Shown: positions 34,445 through 43,875 of the stretch, piece by piece
Layout of the letters: each line of letters begins with the position of its first letter
How positions within the stretch are numbered: position 1 is the stretch's first letter
Assembly (NCBI GenBank): GCA_040385245.1
Contig: JAZKHT010000007.1
Location: 650,852 to 714,851 of the forward strand
Source: JAZKHT01 sp040385245
Lineage (GTDB): Bacteria > Pseudomonadota > Alphaproteobacteria > Rhodobacterales > Rhodobacteraceae
Direction of reading: 5' to 3'
DNA: 64,000 nucleotides
Notes under the pieces: model-generated
What the model was told of the DNA's origin: nothing
Database searches by the model: none
Seen by the model: the letters and a program-made list of their open reading frames with translations, nothing else
Translations under genes and position numbers: made by a program

Positions 34445-34523
34445 CCATTGCCAAGGATCAGTGTGCCGGGCATCACCGCACCGTTAGTTCAGTGAAGATA
34501 ATCCAGCAGATCGCGGGTGGGGA

Positions 34524-35414
34524 ATGTCACGCAGCAAGGCCACGGCAATCGGGTTCAGCGCCATTCTGATGTGGGCGCTGCTGGCGCTGTTGACCATCGG
34601 ATCGGCCCCTGTGCCGCCATTTCTTTTGAACGCGCTGTGTTTCGGGATCGGCGGCGTGATCGGTCTGATCTGGACGGCGCGGCGTGGATTTGGCGTGCTG
34701 CGCTGCGTGTCGTGGAAGGTCTATGCCTTTGGCACGTTGGGGCTGTTTGGCTATCATTTCCTTTACTTTACCGCTTTCCGCATCGCCCCCACGGCCGAAA
34801 CGGGATTGATCGCTTACCTGTGGCCGCTGTTCATCGTGCTTCTGTCCGCGCTGCTGCCGGGCGAGAGGCTGGGACCACTGCACATCATCGGCGCGCTGAT
34901 CGCCTTTGCGGGGGCAGCACTGATTGTGTTGCGGGGCGGTGTCGATCTGTCGGGGGCCAGCGCGCCGGGTCTGGGTCTTGCGTTCCTGTGCGCCATCACA
35001 TGGGCGGTCTATTCGGTTGCGTCGCGCAGGTTGGGTGATGTGCCGACGGAAAGCGTGACCGTGTTCTGTCTGGCCACCGCGCTGTTGTCGGCGCTGGCGC
35101 ATCTGGCGCTGGAGGAAACCGTTTGGCCGCAGGGACCGCTGGGGTGGGCTTCAGTGGTTGCCTTGGGGATCGGGCCGGTGGGGGCTGCGTTCTTTACCTG
35201 GGATGTGGGGATGAAACGCGGCGACATACAGCTTTTGGGTGTCGCGTCCTATGCGGCACCACTGCTGTCCACCCTTGCGTTGGTTGCGGCAGGCATCACG
35301 GATGCAACGCCTGCGCTGCTGGTGGCGGCAGTCTTGATCACTGCCGGGGCGGCGTTGGCGGCACGCGCCAGTGCGGCCCCATCACGGTCGGTCAGGCCTG
35401 TTGAAGGCGTGTAA
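34524..35414 (+). CDS. EamA-family DMT transporter
   Basis: A 296-aa drug/metabolite transporter with about ten hydrophobic helices in two EamA repeats (for example LIAYLWPLFIVLLSALLPGERL in the first and the end of the second). Its pattern resembles YddG-like aromatic amino-acid exporters, but the substrate cannot be told. Its last 23 bases overlap the convergent YdcH-like gene. Confidence 0.85.
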   Translation: MSRSKATAIGFSAILMWALLALLTIGSAPVPPFLLNALCFGIGGVIGLIWTARRGFGVLRCVSWKVYAFGTLGLFGYHFLYFTAFRIAPTAETGLIAYLWPLFIVLLSALLPGERLGPLHIIGALIAFAGAALIVLRGGVDLSGASAPGLGLAFLCAITWAVYSVASRRLGDVPTESVTVFCLATALLSALAHLALEETVWPQGPLGWASVVALGIGPVGAAFFTWDVGMKRGDIQLLGVASYAAPLLSTLALVAAGITDATPALLVAAVLITAGAALAARASAAPSRSVRPVEGV

Positions 35415-35559
35415 TTTCTTCCTTCAGTTTCAGTTTCTGCTTTTTCAGTTCGGCGATCTTCAGGGCATCTGTGCCGGGGCTGCGCTGGAATTGTTCAACT
35501 TGATCCGAGAGGGTCTCATGCTTGCGGCGCAGTTCCTGCAGATGCGAAGCGATGGTCAT
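35392..35559 (-). CDS. DUF465 / YdcH family protein
   Basis: A 55-aa helical protein of the YdcH (DUF465) family: MTIASHLQELRRKHETLSDQ, then a second helix rich in lysine (KIAELKKQKLKLKEEI). Function unknown. AGGAGG lies seven bases before the ATG. The 3' end overlaps the EamA gene. Confidence 0.88.
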   Translation of the reverse strand: MTIASHLQELRRKHETLSDQVEQFQRSPGTDALKIAELKKQKLKLKEEITRLQQA

Positions 35560-35650
35560 ATTCGTCCTCCTGTGATTGATGCCGATGTGATCAGTGCACC
35601 ACAGAACGCGAGTCGTGTCACGGGAATGTCGTAAAACTTTTAAGCGAACT

Positions 35651-36406
35651 CTAGCCGAATTCGGCCAGGGCCGCACCGTTGCGCAGAATGTCAGCGGCAG
35701 CAGGGGTATAGCTTTCGCGGTCGCCGTCATGGGCGTCGCCTTGGTGCAGGACAAAGGGGGGCAACAGGCGGAACGCCGCCCGCCCACCCTTCTTGGCGCG
35801 CAGGATGATCCGAGCCGGCGCGCGACCCTGACGCGCCGCCAGAGGCAGCACCGCAGCCGAGCCGAGACGGGGCTGCAGGGCGGCCAGCGCCTCGGGCAGG
35901 CAGGGGGTGGACAGGATCACCGTCAGCCATCCACCGGGCGACAGGCGGCGGGCGGCAGCCTCGATCCAGACGAAAATCGGGGTATCCACCCGCAGCGCCC
36001 GGTCGCGCCCCGGAATCGGTGAGGGCGATCCTTCCGGGGCGTAATAGGGCGGGTTGGCGATGACATGGTCAAATCCATGCCGCAGCGTACGCGGCATGTC
36101 GGTCAGATCTCCGGTTTCCACCTGCATGTCGATCCCGTTGCGCGCGGCGTTGCGACGGGCAAGGTCGGCGTAATCCGGCTGCACCTCCAGCCCTGCCAGC
36201 ACGACACCGGGCACCCGCGCGGCAAGGCAAAGTGCTGCGGCCCCTGCCCCGCACCCAATGTCCAGCACGCTTTGCCCCGCCACAGCGGGGCAGGCGGCGG
36301 CCAGCAAAACCGGGTCTGTCGCCGCACGATAGCCCTGACGCGGCTGCAACAGGCGCAGTCGGCCCGACAGGAATTTGTCATCAGACAGGACGTCATCTGC
36401 AAACAT
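35651..36406 (-). CDS. tRNA1(Val) N6-methyltransferase-like protein
   Basis: A 251-aa SAM-dependent methyltransferase resembling TrmN6/YfiC, which methylates A37 of tRNA1(Val). The SAM motif is VLDIGCGAGAAALCL and the catalytic NPPY is in VIANPPYYAPEGS. The ATG shares one base with the stop of the DUF2007 gene (TGATG). Confidence 0.85.
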   Translation of the reverse strand: MFADDVLSDDKFLSGRLRLLQPRQGYRAATDPVLLAAACPAVAGQSVLDIGCGAGAAALCLAARVPGVVLAGLEVQPDYADLARRNAARNGIDMQVETGDLTDMPRTLRHGFDHVIANPPYYAPEGSPSPIPGRDRALRVDTPIFVWIEAAARRLSPGGWLTVILSTPCLPEALAALQPRLGSAAVLPLAARQGRAPARIILRAKKGGRAAFRLLPPFVLHQGDAHDGDRESYTPAAADILRNGAALAEFG

Positions 36407-36621
36407 CACAGCCCCGTCGGGATATCGTTGTCCTTCAGCACGGCGCGGGCGATGAACAGGTCGGCATCGCGCACCATCAGACGGCGCGGCAATATGCCAA
36501 GCGACCCGTCAAGGATGCTCATGTGGACGTCCAGATCAAAGACGGCTATACCCTCGCCCGCAAGCAGGGCCTGTGCAAAGGCGATCACGGTGGGGTCGGA
36601 TGTGCGCAGAAGCTCTTTCAT
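36406..36621 (-). CDS. DUF2007 family protein
   Basis: A 71-aa protein of the DUF2007 family ('putative signal transducing protein'): MKELLRTSDPTVIAFAQALL...RRLMVRDADLFIARAVL. Function unknown. It is commonly paired with this methyltransferase in Rhodobacteraceae. Divergent from the polyprenyl synthase gene with about 47 bp between. Confidence 0.85.
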   Translation of the reverse strand: MKELLRTSDPTVIAFAQALLAGEGIAVFDLDVHMSILDGSLGILPRRLMVRDADLFIARAVLKDNDIPTGL

Positions 36622-36668
36622 GACACCGACTTAAGGGCGATGCGCCCCATTTGTCGAGAGCCGGGGAA

Positions 36669-37679
36669 ATGCAGGGGATGAGCTTGGACGAGGCGTCGCA
36701 GAAACCGCATGACCGACTGGCTGCATGGCTTGCCGCTGATATGGACGCGGTGAACGTGCTGATCCGCGAGCGGATGGCATCGGAACATGCGCCCCGCATC
36801 CCGCAAGTGACAGCGCATCTGGTCGAAGCGGGGGGCAAACGGTTGCGCCCCATGCTGACCTTGGCCTCGGCGCGGCTGTGCGGCTATGACGGGCCCTATC
36901 ATGTGCATCTGGCCGCAACGGTCGAGTTTATTCACACTGCCACGCTGCTGCATGACGATGTGGTGGATGAAAGCGAACGGCGGCGCGGTCGGCCCACGGC
37001 GAACCTGCTGTGGGACAACAAATCCAGCGTGCTGGTGGGGGATTACCTGTTCGCCCGCAGTTTCCAGTTGATGACGGAAACCGGGTCGCTGCGGGTGTTG
37101 GACATCCTAGCCAACGCATCCGCCACCATCGCCGAGGGCGAGGTGCTGCAACTGACGGCGGCACAGGATCTGGCCACGGACGAAGGGATTTACCTGAAGG
37201 TCGTTCGGGGCAAGACGGCGGCGCTGTTTTCCGCCGCGACCGAGGTGGGCGGCGTGATCGCCGCCGCCCCAGAAGATCAGGTGCGCGCCCTGTTCACCTA
37301 TGGCGATGCGCTGGGCGTTGCGTTCCAGATTGTCGACGACCTGCTGGATTACGGCGGCACAGCAGCGGTGATCGGCAAGAACACCGGCGATGATTTCCGC
37401 GAACGCAAGCTGACCCTGCCGGTGATCAAGGCGGTGGCGCTGGCGGATTCTGACGAACGCGCCTTTTGGGTGCGTGTCATCGAAAAGGGTGATCAGCGCG
37501 ACGGCGATCTGGAACGCGCGATGGCCATCATGGCCCGCCACGGCACGATGGAGGCCGCCCGGATCGAGGCGCTGGGATGGGCTGCACGGGCGCGTGATGC
37601 GCTGGCGGTTCTGCCCGATCATCCCCTGCGCGGGATGCTTGAGGATCTGGCCGATTACGTGGTGGCGCGGATCAGCTAA
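36669..37679 (+). CDS. Long-chain polyprenyl diphosphate synthase
   Basis: A 336-aa trans-prenyltransferase adding isopentenyl units to make the ubiquinone side chain (octa-, nona- or decaprenyl; length not deducible). First aspartate motif LLHDDVVDE, second IVDDLLDY, with GGKRLRPML and the KTAALF region. ATG 36669 (MQGMSLDE) is preferred; ATG 36678 is possible. The 3' end overlaps ispE by eight bases from the other strand, so two isoprenoid genes meet tail to tail. Confidence 0.92.
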   Translation: MQGMSLDEASQKPHDRLAAWLAADMDAVNVLIRERMASEHAPRIPQVTAHLVEAGGKRLRPMLTLASARLCGYDGPYHVHLAATVEFIHTATLLHDDVVDESERRRGRPTANLLWDNKSSVLVGDYLFARSFQLMTETGSLRVLDILANASATIAEGEVLQLTAAQDLATDEGIYLKVVRGKTAALFSAATEVGGVIAAAPEDQVRALFTYGDALGVAFQIVDDLLDYGGTAAVIGKNTGDDFRERKLTLPVIKAVALADSDERAFWVRVIEKGDQRDGDLERAMAIMARHGTMEAARIEALGWAARARDALAVLPDHPLRGMLEDLADYVVARIS

Positions 37680-38505
37680 GGACGGCCGCGTCGGCCACCC
37701 ACCAACCGGGATGCAGCGCCTTTAGCCTGCGGGCGGCGGCGGATGCCGACAGCGGATCGGCGAACAGGCCAAAGCAGGTTGCCCCCGACCCGGACATCCG
37801 GGCCAGTAGGCAGCCTGTCTGGGCTGACAATGCGGATTTCACCTGACCGATGACCGGCGCCACCTTTTGCGCCGGGCCCTCCAGATCGTTGCGCTGCATG
37901 GCGACAAAGGCGGCAAGTTCGGCGGCAGTCTTCAGGCGTGGCATGTCGCGCATCGGTGCGTTTTCGGCCCGCGTCAGCGCACGGAACACATCCGGTGTCG
38001 GGACTGCAACGCCTGGGTTTGCCAGAACCAGCCATGCGGGCGGCAGGGCGTGGGGCAGGGTCATCACAGTTTCCCCGATGCCGGTCATTCGTGCGGGGCG
38101 GCCCGACAGGCAGACGGGCACATCCGCCCCCAGCTTTAGCACGGTGGCGGGACCGGGCAGCGGCGCACCCCAAAGGCGCGACAGCAGGCGCAAGGCGGCG
38201 GCGGCATCGGCAGATCCCCCTCCGATACCCGATGCGACGGGCAGAACCTTTTCCAGTGTCATGGCCGCGCCCAAAGGCCCCATTGCGCGGGCGGCGCGCA
38301 GGATCAGGTTATCATCGCTTGTGGGCAGGTTTGCAGCCTGTGGCCCGGTGATCGCCAGTGTCAGCGCATCGGACGGGGCAGCATCCAACCGGTCGCCCAC
38401 ATCCGCAAAAACCACCAGCGAATCAAGCAGATGATAGCCATCCGCCCGCCGCCCGGTGACGTGCAGCGCAAGGTTGATCTTGGCGGGCGCGAATTCAGTT
38501 GCCAT
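37672..38505 (-). CDS. ispE: 4-diphosphocytidyl-2-C-methyl-D-erythritol kinase
   Basis: A 277-aa GHMP kinase, the fourth step of the MEP isoprenoid route. It begins MATEFAPAKINLALHVTGRR and has the ATP motif LPVASGIGGGSADAA and the C-terminal MSGSGATCFGLF. The start overlaps the preceding TPR gene by 11 bases, indicating coupling. Confidence 0.96.
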   Translation of the reverse strand: MATEFAPAKINLALHVTGRRADGYHLLDSLVVFADVGDRLDAAPSDALTLAITGPQAANLPTSDDNLILRAARAMGPLGAAMTLEKVLPVASGIGGGSADAAAALRLLSRLWGAPLPGPATVLKLGADVPVCLSGRPARMTGIGETVMTLPHALPPAWLVLANPGVAVPTPDVFRALTRAENAPMRDMPRLKTAAELAAFVAMQRNDLEGPAQKVAPVIGQVKSALSAQTGCLLARMSGSGATCFGLFADPLSASAAARRLKALHPGWWVADAAVLS

Positions 38506-40204
38506 TCGCCATGGGGGTGATCGGGGGTGCGCCCTCTTCGGCCAAGACGGCATCCAGACCCACCTCAAGCTTGCGGCGAATGCGGATGGCGTCCTTTTCC
38601 TCGGGGTCAAAGGACAGGGCACGACGCCACTGGAACTGCGCCTCAAGCGTGCGGCCAACGGACCAATAGACGTCGCCCAGATGGTCGGTCACGATCGGAT
38701 CAACCGGTTCCAGCAACGATGCCTTTTCCATCGGCTCTACCGCGTCGGCATAGCGGCCAAGGCGGAAATAGGCCCATGCCAGACTGTCGATGATATAGCC
38801 CGCGTCGGGTTGCGCTGCGACCGCGCGTTCGATCATCCCCAACGCCTCGGGCAGGTTCACGCCGCGGTCGACAAAGCTGTAGCCAAGATAGTTCAGCACC
38901 TGCGGCTGGTCGGGGTCCAGTTCCAGCGCCTTGCGAAAATCTGCCTCGGCCTTGTCCCAGTTCTGGCTGCGTTCGTGGCTGATGGCGCGCGCATAGAACA
39001 GGCCCCAGTGGCGTTGTTCCGGTTTGGGCAGCAGGGCAAGGGCCGCATCATATGCGGTCACGGCCTCGGCATAGCGTTCCTCGCGTCGCAGGGCATCACC
39101 AAGGGCGATGTGGACGGCCATGATCTGCCCGTGGCTGCGCGTCAGGGATTGCAGCACCTCGATCGCGGCGTCGGTCTTGCCGCCCGCGCGCAACGTATCG
39201 GCGCGGCCGATTTCGGCAACGTGGTAGGCGGGGCTTTCCGGCGGGATCAGGGCGTAGACTTCGGCGGCAAGGGCCGGTTGTCCCTGCGCATCCAGCAGCG
39301 CGGCGGTCATCAGCACGGCCTCGGTATGGTCGGGGCGCAGATGGGCTGCGACGCGGGTGTAGAGCAGGGTATACCCATTGTCCGCTTCGCCGTTCAGCGC
39401 GGTGGCAAGGGTAAAGAAGACCTCGGCCAGACCATCGCGGGCATTGCGCACGGTGGTAAAGGGCAGCGCTTCGCCAGCGGTCAGGCGGACGCGCAGGGCG
39501 TCAATCTCGATATCCGGTTCAGCGCCAAAACTGCGGTCCAGCAGGGCGAGCGCGTCGGGGTTGCGTTCAAGCTGGCTCAGGATCTGGACATGCGCGATCA
39601 CCCCGCGCCGCATGATGGAAATCGACCCCGCCTCGCGCCCCGACAAGATCTCGTCCGCGCCTTCGAAATCACCGGCTGACGCCAGCGCCAGCGCCTTGTG
39701 ATACAGACCAAAGGCCTGCACGCCGGGTTGGGCCGACAGGGCATCAAAGGCTTGCAGCGCCTCGGACATGCGTCCGGCCCCCAGTTCGGACCAGCCGACC
39801 ACCAACTGATCAATCAGCGACCCAATGCTGCGGCCTGCGGCGGCGTCGGCCAAAAGGGCTGCGTAATCCTCGCGCGCGGCCTGATCGGCCAAAAGGGCGA
39901 TGAACGCGGCCTGATTGACGGCCCCGCCCTGCAACAGGCGGCGGGCGCTTTTCGTGGCGGTGTCGAAATCGCCAAGGGCGATGGCCGCAACGACCGACCC
40001 TTCGAGCAACAGGCGGTTGGACGGATCTCGGTTCAGGGCGCGGTCATACCAGCCAAGCGCCTGCCGGTAATCGTTTTCGGCGGCGGCAACGCGCGCGGCC
40101 AGATAGGCCCCGGCGTCCCCGGTCTGCTGGGCCAACGCTGGCCCTGACAACAGGGCCATCAGCGCGATGGCAAGCAGCGGGCGGCGTTTGGAGTGGGGCA
40201 TCAT
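38495..40204 (-). CDS. Exported tetratricopeptide repeat protein
   Basis: A 569-aa protein with a signal peptide (RPLLAIALMALLSGPALAQQ) followed by TPR units across nearly its whole length; clearest are residues like ALELDPDQPQVLNYLGYSFVD and SLLEPVDPIVTDHLGDVYW near the C-terminus. TPR proteins act as periplasmic or envelope scaffolds, but the partner is unknown. ispE is translationally coupled downstream. A strong hairpin lies upstream at 40272-40302. Confidence 0.88.
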   Translation of the reverse strand: MMPHSKRRPLLAIALMALLSGPALAQQTGDAGAYLAARVAAAENDYRQALGWYDRALNRDPSNRLLLEGSVVAAIALGDFDTATKSARRLLQGGAVNQAAFIALLADQAAREDYAALLADAAAGRSIGSLIDQLVVGWSELGAGRMSEALQAFDALSAQPGVQAFGLYHKALALASAGDFEGADEILSGREAGSISIMRRGVIAHVQILSQLERNPDALALLDRSFGAEPDIEIDALRVRLTAGEALPFTTVRNARDGLAEVFFTLATALNGEADNGYTLLYTRVAAHLRPDHTEAVLMTAALLDAQGQPALAAEVYALIPPESPAYHVAEIGRADTLRAGGKTDAAIEVLQSLTRSHGQIMAVHIALGDALRREERYAEAVTAYDAALALLPKPEQRHWGLFYARAISHERSQNWDKAEADFRKALELDPDQPQVLNYLGYSFVDRGVNLPEALGMIERAVAAQPDAGYIIDSLAWAYFRLGRYADAVEPMEKASLLEPVDPIVTDHLGDVYWSVGRTLEAQFQWRRALSFDPEEKDAIRIRRKLEVGLDAVLAEEGAPPITPMANGN

Positions 40205-40271
40205 GGCAAGGTCGCTCCGCTTTGACCGGATGGGTTCGACCACGCTAGCCGCCGCGTAGGGCAAGGGCAAT

Positions 40272-40302
40272 GCGGGCCGGGGTGCGTTCTGCCCCGGCCC
40301 GC
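40272..40302 (-). terminator. Hairpin after ETF-QO gene
   Basis: A perfect 11-bp stem (GCGGGCCGGGG 40272-40282, CCCCGGCCCGC 40292-40302), nine-base loop. On the minus strand it follows the ETF-QO stop by about 22 bases. There is no T tract, so it may act as an RNA-end stabiliser. Confidence 0.5.
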
Positions 40303-40324
40303 CGATTCTCGCGCGATTGTCAGA

Positions 40325-41971
40325 TCACATGTTCGGATAATTCGGACCGTCGCCCCCTTGGGGAGTGGTCCAGACGATATTCTGCGACGGATCCTTGATA
40401 TCGCAGGTCTTGCAGTGGACGCAGTTCTGAAAGTTGATCACGAACCGCGGGTCTTTGCCCTGTTCACTGACCACCTCGTACACCCCCGCCGGGCAATAGC
40501 GCTGCGCGGGTTCGGCGTATTTGGGCAGGTTCACCGCGATGGGAACCGAAGGATCGCGCAGTTTCAGGTGGGCGGGCTGGTTTTCGGCATGGTTGGTAAA
40601 GCTGAAAGCCACGTTGGTCAGCCGGTCGAACGACAGCACGCCATCGGGGCGGGGATAGTCGATCGGTTTGTGGTCCTTGGCCAGCCCGGTTGCGGCGGCG
40701 TCGGATTTGCCGTGGCGCAGGGTGCCCAGAACCGTCAGACCGATGGTATTGGCCCACATATCCAGACCGCCCCCCATCAGGCTGGCGACAAGGCCATACT
40801 TGGACCACAGAGGTTTGACATTGCGCACCTTTTTCAGGTCGGCCCCGATTGGCCCACCGCGCACGTTGGATTCGTAGTCGTTCAGCTCGTCCCCCGCACG
40901 CCCGGCGGTGATCGCGGCATGGGCAGCCTCGGCGGCGGCTTTGCCCGACAGCATGGCGTTGTGATTGCCCTTGATGCGGGGCACGTTCACCAGACCCGCG
41001 CTGCATCCCAGCAGGGCCACACCGGGGGCGACCATCTTGGGGATGGATTGCCACCCCCCCTCGCTGATGGCGCGGGCACCGTAGGCGATGCGCTTGCCGC
41101 CCTTCAACAGGTCCGCGACCATGGGGTGATGCTTGAATCGCTGGAATTCCATGTAGGGATACAGGTGCGGGTTTTCATAGTTCAGGTGAACCACAAAGCC
41201 GACATAGACCTGATTGTTTTCAAGGTGATAGATGAAGGATCCGCCGCCTGCGTTCTTGCCCAGCGGCCAGCCCATTGTGTGGGTGACAGTGCCAAGGCGG
41301 TGCTTGGCGGGGTCAATCTCCCAGATTTCCTTCATACCGAGGCCGTATTTTTGCGGGCAATGGCCTTTGGACAGATCGTACTTGGCGATGACTTCTTTCG
41401 CCAGCGACCCGCGCACGCCTTCGGAGAGAAAGACGTATTTGCCGTGTAGTTCCATCCCGGGTTCATAGGACGGGCCGGGGGTGCCATCGTCGTTCAGGCC
41501 GAATTCGCCCGCGACCACGCCCTTGACGCGGTCGCCGTCGTAGACAAGGGCCGAGGCGGACATGCCCGGAAAAATCTCGACCCCCAGCGATTCCGCGACG
41601 CCCGCCATCCAGCGGCAGACGTTGGCCATGCTGACGATGTAGTTGCCGTGGTTCGACATCAGCGGCGGCATCGGCCAGTTTGGAATGCGAATCTGCCCCG
41701 CAGGGCCAAGCAGGTAGAAGTTGTCTTCCTGCACCTTTGTCTTGATCGGCGCATCCATGCTGCGCCAGTCGGGCAGCAGCGCATCCAGACCGCTGGCGTC
41801 CAGCACGGCACCGGAGAGGATATGCGCGCCCACCTCGGACCCTTTTTCCAGCACGACAACAGTCCGGTCGGGGTCCAACTGCTTGAGCCGGATCGCGGCG
41901 GACAGGCCCGCAGGCCCCGCGCCGACGATCACAACGTCATATTCCATCGACTCGCGGACGATCTCGGTCAT
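40325..41971 (-). CDS. Electron transfer flavoprotein-ubiquinone oxidoreductase
   Basis: A 548-aa ETF-QO, a membrane-attached flavoprotein with a 4Fe-4S cluster that passes electrons from reduced ETF (fed by acyl-CoA dehydrogenases) to ubiquinone. FAD motif VGAGPAG (16-22), the ubiquinone/membrane region with YPNWPMPPLM-like segments, and C-terminal cluster cysteines in YCPAGVYEV and NCVHCKTCDIKDP. AAGGA precedes ATG 41971. An acyl-CoA dehydrogenase lies 3 kb away at 44955, a plausible electron donor via ETF. Confidence 0.95.
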   Translation of the reverse strand: MTEIVRESMEYDVVIVGAGPAGLSAAIRLKQLDPDRTVVVLEKGSEVGAHILSGAVLDASGLDALLPDWRSMDAPIKTKVQEDNFYLLGPAGQIRIPNWPMPPLMSNHGNYIVSMANVCRWMAGVAESLGVEIFPGMSASALVYDGDRVKGVVAGEFGLNDDGTPGPSYEPGMELHGKYVFLSEGVRGSLAKEVIAKYDLSKGHCPQKYGLGMKEIWEIDPAKHRLGTVTHTMGWPLGKNAGGGSFIYHLENNQVYVGFVVHLNYENPHLYPYMEFQRFKHHPMVADLLKGGKRIAYGARAISEGGWQSIPKMVAPGVALLGCSAGLVNVPRIKGNHNAMLSGKAAAEAAHAAITAGRAGDELNDYESNVRGGPIGADLKKVRNVKPLWSKYGLVASLMGGGLDMWANTIGLTVLGTLRHGKSDAAATGLAKDHKPIDYPRPDGVLSFDRLTNVAFSFTNHAENQPAHLKLRDPSVPIAVNLPKYAEPAQRYCPAGVYEVVSEQGKDPRFVINFQNCVHCKTCDIKDPSQNIVWTTPQGGDGPNYPNM

Positions 41972-42234
41972 GCGGATTCCTTTCTTTGCGTAGCTCGGTA
42001 GCCTGCGCAATAAATTCCCGGTGCGTTGGTTTCCCGTTAGCCCAAGCCGCGCGCAAGGGTCAATCAGAACCCGGCATCAGCGTGTCGCATTGCGACCCTT
42101 CCGGGCGAAGTTGCGCCATTCCGGGGCGGGTGCCTCTTGCAATTGCGCCATGGGTCAGGTCAGGTGCGTCAAAAGAAGTGATGACGCCACTGCCCAAACG
42201 GGCCGTGGCATTGTCTTTTGCGGTGTTGGGGACA

Positions 42235-42705
42235 ATGGAAAAAATTCCGATGACGCGCGCGGGGTTTACCGCGCTGGATGAAGAGTTGAAGGTGCTGAAA
42301 TCGGTCGAACGGCCTGCCGTGATCCGTGCCATTGCCGAGGCGCGCGAACATGGCGACCTTTCGGAAAACGCCGAATACCACGCCGCGCGTGAAAAACAGA
42401 GCTTCATCGAAGGCCGGATCAAGGAACTTGAGGCTGTGATTTCGCTGGCCGACGTGATCGACCCGACCAAGCTGTCGGGAGCCATCAAGTTCGGCGCGAC
42501 GGTGGCGCTGGTGGACGAAGAGACGGGTGAAGAAAAGACTTATCAGATCGTCGGCGAACCCGAAGCGGATATCGAACGCGGTTTGCTGAACATCCGCTCG
42601 CCGCTGGCGCGGTCCTTGATCGGCAAGGAAAAGGGCGACAGCGTCGATGTAAAGACGCCGGGTGGTCAGAAAAGCTATGAGATCCTGAACGTCCGTTTCG
42701 TCTGA
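42235..42705 (+). CDS. greA: Transcription elongation factor GreA
   Basis: A 156-aa GreA, which rescues backtracked RNA polymerase by stimulating transcript cleavage. N-terminal coiled coil with the acidic tip GDLSENAEYHAAREKQ and the C-terminal FKBP-like domain ending QKSYEILNVRFV. Length matches the family. ATG 42235 has GGGGACA ahead. Confidence 0.96.
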   Translation: MEKIPMTRAGFTALDEELKVLKSVERPAVIRAIAEAREHGDLSENAEYHAAREKQSFIEGRIKELEAVISLADVIDPTKLSGAIKFGATVALVDEETGEEKTYQIVGEPEADIERGLLNIRSPLARSLIGKEKGDSVDVKTPGGQKSYEILNVRFV

Positions 42706-42750
42706 CCGTCGAATGACCGTCGAATGACCGCCGAATTGCCGGGGGGCCCT

Positions 42751-43767
42751 ATGCCGGACCAAGACAAGCCAGTTGACCTGGGCATCTATGCCCGTTCCGA
42801 TGCCGGATACGGCCTTGGCCCGACCGAGGTGGTCGCCGGATTGCTTTCCGTCATCTGGGTTGTGGCGGTGATTGCCTATGCGCTGGTCTCGCCCGCCGCC
42901 GCAGGCGAAGGGCTGCTGGGGCTGGTGATGACGTTGCTGGTCGTCTTTTTGCCGCTGGCGTTGATCTGGGCATCGGTGACGACATTGCGGTCGGTCCGCG
43001 CCCTGCGGGACGAGGCGGCCCGGCTGCAAGCCAGCGTCGATGCCATGCGCAACGCCTATATCGCGGGGCAGCAAACGGCAGCGTCAATGAAGCCGACCGT
43101 AGAACAGCGGCTGGATGAAATCGCGGCCTCGACACGGCAGGCGGAAACTGTGCTTGCCACTTTCAATTCGCGCCGCGATCCGGGGCTGAGCGTGCCGTCC
43201 GCAGACCGAAAGGCCGCGTTGGCCGTGCCGCGCCCTGTCCCGGGCGAGGAACAGCCCGGTCTGGCGTTGGGAACCCCGGCAGAAGACCTGCGCGCGCCGT
43301 TGTCCGTAACCGATTTCATCAGGGCGCTGCAATTTCCGGAAAACCCGGACGACCGCGAAGGGTTTCGCGCGCTGCGTCTGGCGCTGGAAGACCGTGGCGT
43401 GGCCAAGTTGATCCGCGCCGCGCAGGACGTGCTGACGCTGCTCAGCCAGGAAGGCATCTACATGGATGACCTGAAGCCTGATCACACCCGTCCCGAGTTG
43501 TGGCGCCGCTTTGCTGGTGGAGAGCGGGGCCGGGGCATTGCCGGGCTTGGCGGTATCCGTGACCGGTCATCGCTGGCGCTGACGGCTGGGCGGATGCGCG
43601 AAGACCCGGTGTTCCGCGATGCGGGTCACCACTTCCTGCGCACCTTTGACCGCACCTTCAGCGAGTTCGAAAAGAACGCCACCGACGCCGATCTGGCAGA
43701 GTTGTCGGAAACCCGCACCGCCCGCGCCTTCATGCTGTTCGGGCGGGTGACGGGCACGTTTGACTGA
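42751..43767 (+). CDS. Conserved membrane protein, unknown
   Basis: A 338-aa protein with two close membrane helices near residues 25-80 (EVVAGLLSVIWVVAVIAYALV and LGLVMTLLVVFLPLALIWASV), a short coiled coil (LRDEAARLQASVDAMRNAY) and a soluble C-terminal domain with SQEGIYMDDL and GHHFLRTFDRTFSEFE. I recognise no named family. ATG 42751 follows a G-run; the ATG 27 bases earlier sits in an 11-bp repeat and is less likely. Forty-five bases after greA. Confidence 0.75.
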   Translation: MPDQDKPVDLGIYARSDAGYGLGPTEVVAGLLSVIWVVAVIAYALVSPAAAGEGLLGLVMTLLVVFLPLALIWASVTTLRSVRALRDEAARLQASVDAMRNAYIAGQQTAASMKPTVEQRLDEIAASTRQAETVLATFNSRRDPGLSVPSADRKAALAVPRPVPGEEQPGLALGTPAEDLRAPLSVTDFIRALQFPENPDDREGFRALRLALEDRGVAKLIRAAQDVLTLLSQEGIYMDDLKPDHTRPELWRRFAGGERGRGIAGLGGIRDRSSLALTAGRMREDPVFRDAGHHFLRTFDRTFSEFEKNATDADLAELSETRTARAFMLFGRVTGTFD

Positions 43768-43782
43768 TGGCCCGTCTGGGAA

Positions 43783-43810
43783 AAAAATCTTGAAAAGAAT
43801 TTTGGCGCGC
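43783..43810. terminator. A/T-rich hairpin after the membrane protein gene
   Basis: AAAATCTT and AAGAATTTT form a stem (one bulge) around GAAA, preceded by a run of seven A. It could stop transcription in either direction between the membrane protein gene and the convergent tsaC-like gene. Confidence 0.45.
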
Positions 43811-43845
43811 TGAGAACCGGGGCAGTCGTTCCTGGCGAGTGGCGA

Positions 43846-43872
43846 TGAGTATTTTTACGAAGAAAAAGGGAT
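43846..43872 (+). repeat. Copy of the GAGTATTTTT..CGAAGAAAAA intergenic element
   Basis: GATGAGTATTTTTACGAAGA plus AAAAG matches, with few changes, the reverse complement of 1275-1302. It follows a gene end as the other copies do. Confidence 0.45.
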
Positions 43873-43875
43873 AGG

